Of a stretch of DNA of 64,000 bases, positions 11,001-19,400 are shown in pieces. A program made the position numbers and the translations under genes. Under the pieces are notes generated by a model. It saw only the letters and a program-made list of their open reading frames with translations, ran no database searches and was not told where the DNA came from. The stretch's first letter is position 1. Each line of letters opens with the position of its first letter. Source of the DNA: Sacculina carcini (taxonomy: Eukaryota > Arthropoda > Thecostraca > Sacculinidae); NCBI GenBank assembly GCA_916048095.2, contig OU696582.1, forward strand, positions 4,742,001-4,806,000, given 5' to 3'.

Positions 11001-11678
11001 GGTAGGGCACCTCCATCGCGGATGAGGTGGTTTCCCGCAGAACTGGCAAGTTGTTGACGTTTTGCGCATAGCAGAACATTCTGCATCTGAGTCCGGAGAC
11101 GCCGCTTCCATAGGAGTGACCTCCGCAACTGCTGCATACGCAGGACGATAAGCAGCGGCGTTCATCTGAGCCATTTCTAGGCTGCGTGCAGTGGCCACTG
11201 CCGACTCCAATGTCAGATCAGATTTTTCTAGCAGTCGCTGACGGATCTCGTCCGACGCCAGGCCAGATATAAATGCGTCACGAATCGCCTGGTTCCAATG
11301 TTCAAGTGCATTCACGGCGCCGAACTGACAATCCTTTGCAAGACCTTTCAAAGATTGCAGAAACGAATCAATTTTTTCTCCTGTAGATTGTTTTTTGGTG
11401 GCCAGCAGATGCCTCGCAAACACCGTGTTTTTGGGTTTGACGTAAGTCGATTTCAACACGCTGATTGCTTCCTCATATGTTACACAATCGGAGATGAGAG
11501 AGTACACATTCGGTGAAATATAATTGATGAGAATGCTGAGTTTGTTCAGAGGAGTGTCTGGATGCATCGCAGAGAGAGATGAGATACAGTTGTTCAACGT
11601 TATATGCCAATGCGTCCACTGCTCCGCGGTGGTCTCGTCATTGCCCTCGAAACGCAAAGGTTTCAAAAGATTTTCCAT
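8070..11678 (-). CDS. gag-pol: Element A gag-pol polyprotein (1202 aa)
   Basis: Single frame from an ATG at 11678. Gag occupies about residues 1-250, with two CCHC knuckles at 211-224 (CQFCGKPPHPRWRC) and 231-244. The aspartic protease motif DSG is at 290-292. Reverse transcriptase carries YIDD at 560-563. RNase H is of the ordinary Gypsy type, with ETDASGSALAA near 702 and TDQQAVSF. Integrase has an HHCC finger (HPGVARLNHF ... CRDCRTC) and the DDE acids in LAIDFVG, IHSDRGAQF and GNGQCERMN. All catalytic motifs are present, so the copy may be functional. Gag and Pol share one frame, with no frameshift signal needed. Confidence 0.92.
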   Translation of the reverse strand: MENLLKPLRFEGNDETTAEQWTHWHITLNNCISSLSAMHPDTPLNKLSILINYISPNVYSLISDCVTYEEAISVLKSTYVKPKNTVFARHLLATKKQSTGEKIDSFLQSLKGLAKDCQFGAVNALEHWNQAIRDAFISGLASDEIRQRLLEKSDLTLESAVATARSLEMAQMNAAAYRPAYAAVAEVTPMEAASPDSDAECSAMRKTSTTCQFCGKPPHPRWRCPTKDSLCRNCGKKGHFAVVCKSSSSRSNPVRTNAALSIAATRPLDSPKYPMLSVEIDRRQFKAMVDSGSTDNFIRPEIAKKMHLRILKSSETVYMASSQLMSRTGGYCLVDISVEGNVYRNVRLTIMPDLCVPMILGQTFMRLHRTVEFKFGGNNPTLQVCGVAQMNIDPPALFSNLTEDCRPICTRSRYYSSSDREFIKNEVRKLLKDGIIKKSNSPWRAQIVVTHNERHKKRMVIDYSSTINKFTELDAFPLPKISNIIHSLTQYKVFSKMDMKSAYYQCPIREGDRKYTTFEALGGLFEFTRLPFGLTNSVAVFQRVLTDLIRRNNIKGAHLYIDDIVIGADNEKELNQRVEAFTKVAKGMGLQLNQDKCEFNVRCLKYLGHQIENGTVRPDPERLEPLKSLPFPQCKKSLKRCLGLFSYYSVWIPNFSSQISPLLNTSSFPLTIEARRAFEKLKDDICSASLCAIKDNSPFRIETDASGSALAATLSQEGRPVAFFSRTLNRSERSQSTIEREAAAVIESIRKWQDLLTGRKFTIVTDQQAVSFIFNIKCLSKVKNDKLMRWRLELSSYCYDIEYRRGEFNAPVDALSRACSLTLTSSLSDIHVALCHPGVARLNHFVKEKNLPFSTEDVKKVCRDCRTCAELKPRFHKSPGTLIHAGRPMQRLAIDFVGPKPSTNRNRYLLVIVDEYSRFPFAFACADMTSQTVITCLTSLFTLVGCPETIHSDRGAQFVSSDLKHFLYHNGVTMSHSSPYHPIGNGQCERMNGCLWRSIRLALRSRQLNGTQWQEVLDIALHSVRSLLCTSTNTTPHNRFFNFMRRSGTGYSMPTWLAGGPALLRKFVRTSKSDALVEPVEILSSSPKVARIRHSDGRESSVSTDDLAPLPAFSDKSYDESNATSAENANVDISPRTLNPESVAGAEDSSRTTCDPDSEGAVNLGTSEDSPADVADTETALKFLPPRTRSGRRVVLNRKYQH

Positions 11679-11697
11679 GATGGAACCAGCGTTGATT

Positions 11698-11714
11698 ATT
11701 TTGAGTTTAATAAA
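11698..11714 (-). promoter_or_regulatory. Element A self-primer site next to 5' LTR
   Basis: Seventeen bases just inside the 5' LTR (plus strand ATTTTGAGTTTAATAAA) are the exact reverse complement of 11749-11765 inside the LTR (plus strand TTTATTAAACTCAAAAT). That LTR segment contains the AATAAA. Transcript folding would therefore pair an LTR-derived 5' region with the position where a primer must sit. This is the arrangement known from Tf1 self-priming; the function here is inferred. Confidence 0.7.
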
Positions 11715-11715
11715 T

Positions 11716-12054
11716 TGTCATGAAACTCAACCAGCCTGAACGAAAGGCTTTATTAAACTCAAAATTCACGACATATCTGTGAACGATCAAATCATACATT
11801 TAAGCATCATACATCATACACAACAATTAACGCATCAAATTTACAAAATATAAGAGAGCGGATGCTCAACTTGTAACAGCAATGTTCATTGAGCACAACA
11901 CGTATTTAGTTACATATTATAAACGAGACTATACGAAAACATACCGAAAACAACCCTTCCCAAATAACAAACACTTCGAGTGGAAAATACATCGCCGCAC
12001 TTCGCTCAGAGGGAAACCAGTCACTAGCAATAGCAAGGATGACAGATCATAACA
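11716..12054 (-). repeat. Element A 5' LTR
   Basis: 339 bp; pairs with 7713-8049. Contains the minus-strand polyadenylation hexamer AATAAA within the self-complementary block. Confidence 0.9.
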
Positions 12055-12309
12055 ATGAGCATTTCTCAACCTGGAGTATTTGTAATATTGAAAAAAAATG
12101 TGTGTACAAATATACGAACGCAAACAACCACGCAACACTATCGCACACACCACGATCACTCTATCACACACCACAATCACAATCACACCACACGATCACT
12201 ATATCACACAGCTACCACGCAACGCTGTTACCCACAGCTCACACACCACCACCGTCCTCTACGCCTATCAAATTCACTCCCCTACACACACACACACACA
12301 CATGCACAC

Positions 12310-12695
12310 GGGGCCTGGACAGAGGAGACGGACGCCGCCCGGACGGGATAACCGTATACCCTTTCACGAGCGGCAAAAGCCTTGTCTGGGACGCCACCTG
12401 CTCAAACACGTTCAGCACCACACACACGCTGAACTGCGCCATCAACGCCGGCGCAGCAGCCCTAGCAGCAGAACAACGCAAGCGCCAGCGATACGCATCG
12501 CTGACGGACCGGTACCACTTCGTGCCAGTAGCGGTGGAGACCAGCGGTGCTCTGGGACCAGCATGCGAGACACTGTGCAAGCACATCGGTCGAAAGATCA
12601 CAGAGCGCACAGGCGAGAAGCGTGAAACTGCCTGGCTAATTCAGCGAGTTAGTCTGGCCATCATGCGCGGCAACGCTGCCTGTGTCTTGTTGTGA
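12310..12695 (+). pseudogene. C-terminal PD-(D/E)XK endonuclease fragment of a LINE ORF
   Basis: About 128 codons without interruption, GC-rich. The conserved acids sit in RPDG and VWDATC. The end is a long amphipathic helix followed by the RGNAA motif. No reverse transcriptase remains, so the fragment cannot move by itself. The frame appears to extend upstream only because the CA microsatellite has no stops. Confidence 0.65.
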
Positions 12696-12742
12696 TAGTT
12701 TTTACGTAATATGAACAATACATATGCAAAAAAAAAAACAAC
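12310..12742 (+). mobile_element. 5'-truncated LINE fragment with restriction-like endonuclease domain
   Basis: Absent from the sister LTR. It ends in a run of A (12728-12738) and is flanked by ACATGCACAC (12300-12309 and 12743-12752), though the CA-rich target makes the duplication length ambiguous. The coding part ends at TGA 12693-12695. It reads RRPDG, then PF..GKSLVWDATC, then ..AWLIQRVSLAIMRGNAACVLL. This is the pattern of the C-terminal PD-(D/E)XK nuclease of restriction-like-endonuclease LINEs found across invertebrates. The clade cannot be fixed from this piece. Confidence 0.7.
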
Positions 12743-13110
12743 ACATGCACACACACACACACACACATGCACACACACATTCACGCACATCTAGTGAACT
12801 AAACGGAGCGAGCGCGAATCACACAAACAATACACACTGTTAGCTATACTAACTACGACAAGAGCACACACGCATACACACACTCACACACACACTCACT
12901 CACTTACTCGCGCTATCTCTCTCACAATACAAACACAATACACAACACAACACCTCCGCCTGTTTCCAAAGAAACAAATACAAACAATTAAAATAAAAAA
13001 TGCGAAGTAAAATCCTGGCAAAACATTTCACGACCAACGATGGCCCAGCTAAACGCAGACAAAACTTGATAAAGGCAACAACAGTACACAATACGCAACA
13101 CCACACAAAA

Positions 13111-14405
13111 TCACGACCTATTCTCGCAGCAATAACGAGCGGGTGCACGTCGCACCCGTTCACTCCTTCTCAACTGCGTCGTCACCGCTTGGGTCTCACC
13201 AACTGGCGTTACTTCTGAGCCGCCTGATGGTACAGCTCCTGACAACTCATCAGTTCCAATGTCACCGTCCCCTGAAGACACTGGTGTAGATGCACGCGCT
13301 GGCTGGGTTGCATCTCCAACCAGTATCGGTGGTTCATCAGATTCACCGAGTGGCGGTTGATGACCGCGTTGACGGATGTCTTTCACATGACGAGGCATTC
13401 CGTTCACATCAACAACACAATCAGATACAATATCGGTGATGACACCAGGCTGCGACACGTCAGTACATCTGGTTCCTTTCCTGCGAGTCCACACCAAATC
13501 ACCAACTCCGAACTTGGTCCCGCCACGCACGTTGCCGGTTAAATCGCTGTTGCTTTGTCGTTTGCAACGAAGATCGCGCGTGTTCACAAGATCTCGGCAC
13601 TTGTATTTGTAAACACCGGCAAATGGAGCTGATGTCACCGCCTTATCATCGCGAGGAGTGATGTTGTACAGGTGCACAGCCTCCGCTACGGTACATTGCC
13701 GACGTGCACAAATCACTTTGACAGAGCGATGGTTCCGCTCGATGATGCCGTTTCCATGTGGCGAATATGCCGCACGAAAACGAAGATGGACGTTCCATTT
13801 AGCACACAGAGCCTGCAGTGATCTCCCACGGAAGATAGTGTCATTGTCGGCCAGTATCTCACTTGGAGCGCCACGTTCATAAAAGATCTCCTCAAGATGG
13901 TGCACGACAGTTGCAGCGTCGGCCCAACGCAACGCTCTCCAAATCGCAAAACGCGACGGACCACAGTCAATTATCGATAGATACGACGTATGTGAATGAT
14001 GGGTGATATCAATCGCCAACCTGTACCACGCCTGTTCGACATCCAGCCTGCCATGACGCCACCTAGCCGGAGCAGGATCAACAGAGTTGCACACATCACA
14101 ATGAGACACAACTTCCTGCACTTGTTTTCTGCTGATTCCACTCCCGCACTTACGTCTTGCAAAAAACAGAGTCCGCCGAATGCCTGGGTGGCCTGCGCTC
14201 TCATGTGTATCCAAAATGGCAGCATTAATGTCGGGTAAATTACGACTTTCCATCGCAGCAGCGGCACATGTTGATCGCTGTTCTCGGAGCCACTTTTCAG
14301 GTACTCTAGTGAGTGTGTCGGCACGATTCTCACCAGATCTCACAACCAAAACATGCAGCGTCAATTTGTATTCGCCGACCAATTCACGCACAAGGTCTAT
14401 TCTTC
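13111..14405 (-). CDS. pol: Element B integrase remnant with RNase H tail
   Basis: The minus-strand frame starts in the LTR by chance; true pol begins at about 14405. It opens with the end of RNase H (IDLVRELVGEYKL ... NRADTLTRVPEKWL). The integrase then shows an HHCC finger (HESAGHPGIRRT ... CDVCNS) and a DDE core (LAIDITHHSH, EILADNDTIF, GNGIIERNH). The C-terminal module ends VDVNGMPRHVKDIR. The integrase looks intact, but without gag or RT the element could only move in trans. Closest to element G pol by eye. Confidence 0.8.
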
Positions 14406-14417
14406 GCCGAAATAGCT
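14406..14417 (-). promoter_or_regulatory. Element B primer-binding site, tRNA-Phe 5'-end type
   Basis: The plus strand reads GCCGAAATAGCT, identical to nucleotides 1-12 of animal tRNA-Phe, and touches the LTR with no gap. On the element's RNA strand this is therefore complementary to the 5' end of that tRNA. No TGG follows the LTR. Confidence 0.7.
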
Positions 14418-14844
14418 TGTAATATTGAAAAAAAATGTATGTACAAATATACGAACGCAAACAACCACGCAACACTATCGCACACACCACGATCACTCTA
14501 TCACACACCACAATCACAATCACACCACACGATCACTATATCACACAGCTACCACGCAACGCTGTTACCCACAGCTCACACACCACCACCGTCCTCTACG
14601 CCTATCAGATTCACTCCCCTACACACACACACACACATGCACACACACACACACACACATGCACACACACATTCACGCACATCTAGTGAACTAAACGGAG
14701 CGAGCGCGAATCACACAAACAATACACACTGTTAGCTATACTAACTACGACAAGAGCACACACGCATACACACACTCACACACACACTCCCTCACTTACT
14801 CGCGCTATCTCTCTCACAATACAAACACAATACACAACACAACA
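14418..14844 (-). repeat. Element B 5' LTR
   Basis: 427 bp, uninterrupted copy; TGTAATATTG ... CACAACA in plus orientation. Confidence 0.9.
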
Positions 14845-15538
14845 GTATTATACGGTGTCATTACATTACAAATAGTTCACCGACGCAAAATTATTAAAAT
14901 AAAATGAGCAGTATCTTCAGAGAAACCAGGATTATTTGTAGCACCCAATGATCTTAGAGCCAACACCGCAAAATCACACCTAACATTCAGCACAAGTTTA
15001 ACATTTTGTCCTTCAATACTCGACGGACGAACAGCTTTGAGCGACAAACCGTACGATGATCAATAAATTCGAGCATTAGCACACTGGATTTTGTGTCTAT
15101 TCTCCATGAAAACACAAACAATTTGAAACAATACCTGATTTAATCGTGATTCACACAATCTCTATAATGATAATATAATAGATGATGCTCCGATGTGTTT
15201 GGATATTTCCATGTCACGCTTTATAGTAATTCCTGCTTTCCTGGGAATGAGAACATGCTGAATTTAGACTATCGGTCGTCATTCCTTTTTGCACCCCGGA
15301 ACACAGCTTCAGGAATTTCCTGATAATACATCATAATGAACACAAACAAGAAAGCATCAATATATCTGTGATAAACTATACATTTCATACTACCCGCAGT
15401 TATTCATTATGATTAATATTAATTGGTATTTTAAGCGACTGTGACTGTACATACTGTGACTATATGACACTACCCGCTGTGAAACAATCTACAGCGATGC
15501 CTCCCAGTAAACTCAAGCGGGTATTAAAATTCGCGCGC

Positions 15539-15608
15539 GGGACAAGATTCGAACCGCGAGCCTCTGACGCAAGATTTCAGCGCCTTAGCCACTGAACTAC
15601 TCGAGATC
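15539..15608 (-). ncRNA. tRNA-derived segment inside R1
   Basis: The minus strand has a pol III A-box-like TAGTTCAGTGG and a B-box-like GGTTCGAATC at tRNA spacing, with an anticodon-like loop ATCTTGC. The T stem no longer pairs and no acceptor stem closes, so it is a tRNA relic or SINE head, not a tRNA gene. A second copy is in R2 at 32419-32484. Confidence 0.55.
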
Positions 15609-16517
15609 TGAAATGATTTCTGTTATATATTGTAGCTAATGAGTTTCAAGCATCACTAATATATATTGCATAATCAATAACCTAATTTTAAACAATCAAT
15701 TTAGTCGAAAAGCGAAACACTAGCAGCTCCAAAGCTAAACAGCTAAACAGTGTTCACCTCCGTTGATTTATAACTATGATGGTATGCAAATATATATAAG
15801 ACATATTTAACGAAGCCAAGACCACATGAGAAACGAGCAGATGTGCATATTTTACTGAGCCTATCAACGTAACCAAACCTCTGACCGCAGCAAAATGTCC
15901 AGGATGATGGCATGCAGAATCATCCGAGTGAGGATCACAAAATTGCTGCGCAAATCACACTTGACACGAAATTTGACAAAGTCGCACTTCACTCTAAACC
16001 ACACTGAAGTGAAAACCACTAAACACGTCAATTATCGCCAAGAATAGCACGCGATAAAACACTAAACACACGAGAACACCAACCACGTGCGTTCGCTAAC
16101 GTGCAACTGCCATGCTGACAGTTGAAAAAAATACCAACGCCACCTAGATACAGGCCCTTTCACGAAAGTATGACGTCATCGATTCCGGTCGCTTCACTCG
16201 TACGGGCGATACGCGTTGTTATTATTATTATTATTAACGTTTATTTGTATAGCGCACATTAAAACACACGCGCGAAAAGAGAAATCTTGGTGCAAAAATA
16301 TAAACAAATATGTAAGACACGCCGCTTAGGGAAAACAAACATGCGGACAATACACACACCCACAATCACACACACTCACACAAACACACACACACGCACA
16401 CAAACATGCTCATGCACACACACCGCCAAATTGAAACATGGCAGTAAGAAAGAGCATAAAAAACAACAAGAAAACTTCTAGTAAATATATCACGCGAGAC
16501 GGGTACGGTATGACAGC

Positions 16518-19400
16518 TCAGAGCGAAGCGTAAGGAGTAAGAGAGTGAGAGTCATGATCAAAAGATTTATCAAAGAGATGGTTGCGCAGAGAAGAGGAAA
16601 ACGATGATAAGGATGTGGAGGAGATAACATGGGAGGGAAGAGAGTTGTACAACCGTGGAGCATAGAAAGGGAAGGATTTACTAGACCAGGTAGATTCATT
16701 GAGGGCTCGTGGACAAGATAAAGGAAGAGGATGACGGGAAAGAAAGTTATTAGAGAGTGTAAGAAGCTGCGAGAGGTATGTAGGTTGCCGAGGGTCATGC
16801 AAAAGTTTATAAACAAGACAGCAAATTTTTAATTGGATGCGAGGGATGATCGGAAGCCATCGAAGATTGTAGAGATAGGGTGAGGTATGACGAAAGTGGG
16901 AAGGAGAAAACACGAAACGACAAGATTTATTAATGACATGTTGCAGGATTTTCAGAGAGGAGCGAGGTACATGGAAATATAAAGAATTGCAGTAGTTGAT
17001 TCTTGAAAAGATGAAACAATGAATCAGTTTAATAGCTGAGGGACGGTCGAGAAAAGGGCGGATAGGATATAGCGAACGTAGAATGAGATGACAAGTGCGA
17101 GCAACAGCAGAAATATTTGCAGAAAAAGAAAGTGAGGAATCAAGAATGACTCCGAGATCGCGAACACTTTGAGATAGGGGTAAAGGGAGCAGCGGAGGTG
17201 TTAAGCGAGGAGGATGTAGAATGAAGAATTCTGATTTGGAAGTGTTAAGAAGGAGACTGCGAGAGGCACACCAGGAAGAAATATCAGAGATAATGTCTGA
17301 TAAGAACGAAGCATGGGGGAAGGGAAGAGGAATAATTATTTGTATATCGTCTGCGTAGACGTGGAACTGGACAGAATAGCGATGGAGAATAGGACATAGA
17401 GAAGACATGTACAGATTGAAGAGAAGCGGGGCTAGAATAGAACCTTGTGGCACACCGGAAAGTATAGGAGTTTGCTTAGAAGTAGTGGAATTGAATTGCA
17501 CCGAGTAGGAACGATCAGTAAGATAAGAATGTAGAAGAGAGAGCGCTGAAGAGGACACACCAAGAAAGGAGAGATCTCTGATTAAAATGGAATGGTCAAC
17601 TAAGTCAAAGGCTGCTGACAGATCAAGGAGGATAAGCAGAGCAGATTTACCGAATGAAAAATGAGAAAAAACAGTAGTAGTAACGGAGGTTAGGACAGAT
17701 TCAGTAGAGTGAGCAGACTTGAAACCCGATTGGAAGGGGTCAAGGGATTTGTTGATGAATGGCGCAAGTTGAGAATACATAGCAGACTCGAGGAGTTTAG
17801 AGGGAAAGTTGAGTAGAGAAATAGGACGGTAACTGCTACATAGCGAGGGATCGAGGGAAGGTTTTTTGAGTATCGGAAGGATGACTGCATGCTTCTCAGG
17901 AAAAAATACACCATGTAGGAAAGAGCTATTGATTAAATGCAATATAAAGGGAACCAGGAGCAAAATAGAGTCTGATAGGGCACGAAAATTTATGGGGTCC
18001 GCAGGGGAAAGCGAAATGTTTGTTGTAGAAATGATAGTGATGATATCAGGAAGCTCTAGATGAGAAAAGTGAGTAAAATGATCGTGGGATTTAGTGTGAG
18101 TCAAGCGGGAGTTAGGAGAAGAAATACTAGAAATGGCAATTTGGATTTTATCGGAAAAAAATACAGCAAGGTCGGAGGCAGAGAGAGAAGACGAAAGGCT
18201 TGGGTTTTGCAGGCCACTCAATGAGTTAAGCGAGGACCACAGAGATTTAGGACAGCGAGAGAGTGACGATAATTGAGATTTGAAGTAGGATTGTTTAGCA
18301 GAGTATAGGGCAGATATATACAAAGAGCGAGATGAGCAGAAGGATGACCACGTAGCAGTAGTGCAACAGCGTTTCCACACACGCTCGTGGTAGCGTTGGG
18401 CGCGTTTGAGAGAGATTAGTTCGCGATTAAACCAAGGAGGAAGATTGGAGCGATTGGAGGATGAGCATAGTGGAAATATGGCTTCGTTGATAGAAGACAT
18501 AACCTTGAAAAAAGAAGAGTACAATTGGGTAGGGGGAAGTGAGTGAAATTGAGTTGAGGGAAGCATGTGAGAGAATAAAGTTGAGAAGAGGTGAGGGTCA
18601 AAATTTTTGTAATTTCTGTACGATTTCGGGGGAGAAATGCGTGGTTTGGGAAAGGGAAGATTGAAAGTGAGGAGACTGTGGTCAGAAGTAATGGTATCTG
18701 GGGGGAATACAAGAACATCCGGAGGGGTTAGGTCGGATGCTAGAACTGGAGATGGAAAAAGAACAAGATCAAGGGTGTGACCGGAGATGTGAGTCGGTGA
18801 GGTAACAGGCGAGTACAGACCGTAAGTTTGGATCATACACAGGAATTGAGAGCAATAAGGATTTCGGGAAGGTTGATCGACCCAGAAATTAAAATCTCCA
18901 ACTATAAGAAAACGACTGGAGAAGGACGCGAGAAGCACATCAAGTAACACAGGAAATTCGGTAAGAAATAATGACGTAGTTCCCGGATGATTGTGGCGAT
19001 ATATTATAACAAAGCAAAATTTCGAGCAGGATGGAATATTGAGAGAAAGAGCGAGGTATTCAAAGGATAAGCATGGGGGACCAAAGTTGGGTATAGTAGA
19101 TAAGACTAAGGATTTATTGAATATGCATCCAACACCACCACCGGAAGCTTTGGTGTTTGAGCGGGAGGAGTGAATAAAGTTGAAATCAGCAGGGAGATGG
19201 GCAGTAAAAGACGTAACATCAGAATTAAGTAACCAGGTCTCAACGAGGAAGAATAAAGAAAGATTATGAGAGGAAATCAGGTGTGAGAGTATAGGAGTCT
19301 TATACCGACATGACCTAGTATTTAGAAAACCAAGAGTTAAAGCGCTAGTGTTAGAGGAGGAACGGATGGGCGAGGCAAGAGGGAGCGAAGGTAGTCAGGC
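16518..19400 (-). CDS. LINE W ORF2: endonuclease and reverse transcriptase
   Basis: The frame is open without ATG from about 19,400, overlapping the end of ORF1, to the stop near 16518, about 960 codons. The endonuclease begins LGFLNTRSCRYKTP and contains ETW (catalytic Glu), the SGGGVG loop, IVGDFNFW near 18890 and the terminal SDH (TITSDHSLLTF). RT has PISLLNFPSKLLE, the finger motif with DLSAAFDLVDH, SGVPQGSILAP and the catalytic YADD (FHVYADDIQI). The C-terminal block ends SRINYCNSLYFHVPRSSL, RWLPIIPRIQLKICC and the WSSKSFPFYAPRLYNSLP motif. All catalytic residues are present. Translation of ORF2 may depend on the ORF1 overlap. Confidence 0.85.

Larger units (their letters stand above)
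7713..12054 (-). mobile_element. Element A: intact Ty3/Gypsy-like LTR retrotransposon
   Basis: 4342 bp flanked by the 5-bp TSD ATGAG (7708-7712 and 12055-12059). LTRs at 7713-8049 and 11716-12054 differ by only about three changes, including a 2-base indel. There is one uninterrupted gag-pol frame. A polypurine tract (GGGGAGAG on the minus strand, about 8050-8057) adjoins the 3' LTR. There is no TGG primer site; instead a self-complementary segment is present (see 11698-11714). Related to element H. Confidence 0.9.
12081..12952 (-). repeat. Element B 3' LTR, interrupted by a LINE fragment
   Basis: Matches 14418-14844 except for the insertion at 12310-12742. CA-rich; contains (CACACA)n tracts. 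Confidence 0.85.
12081..14844 (-). mobile_element. Element B: LTR element with gag, protease, RT and most of RNase H deleted
   Basis: Flanked by TSD GTATT (12076-12080 and 14845-14849). The LTRs are 12081-12952 (enlarged by a LINE insertion) and 14418-14844. Internally, the 12-nt primer site is joined directly to the end of RNase H, so only the RNase H tail and integrase remain. Belongs to the same lineage as C, F and G. Confidence 0.85.
6608..16134. mobile_element. R1: non-autonomous hAT-like DNA element, 3' end lost, filled with LTR elements
   Basis: Starts with the terminal motif CAACGCCACCTAGATAC shared with R2 and R3, followed by TTTCACGAAAGTATG. The unit proper is 6608-7712, 12055-12080 and 14845-16134, about 2.4 kb. 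It matches R2 in order over its whole length, e.g. the stretch at 6720-6890 against 20850-21025, and 14900-15640 against 31945-32520. No transposase frame is visible. Its 3' end stops about 60 bp short of the terminal repeat seen in R2 and abuts R2's 5' terminus. It hosts element A (TSD ATGAG) and element B (TSD GTATT). Confidence 0.7.

Noticed and set aside
12039-12309. Host gene extending the nuclease-like frame upstream
   Set aside because: The upstream part is the LTR of element B; the frame is open only because of CA repeats.
15539-15608. Functional tRNA gene
   Set aside because: A and B boxes are present but the T stem and acceptor stem do not pair.
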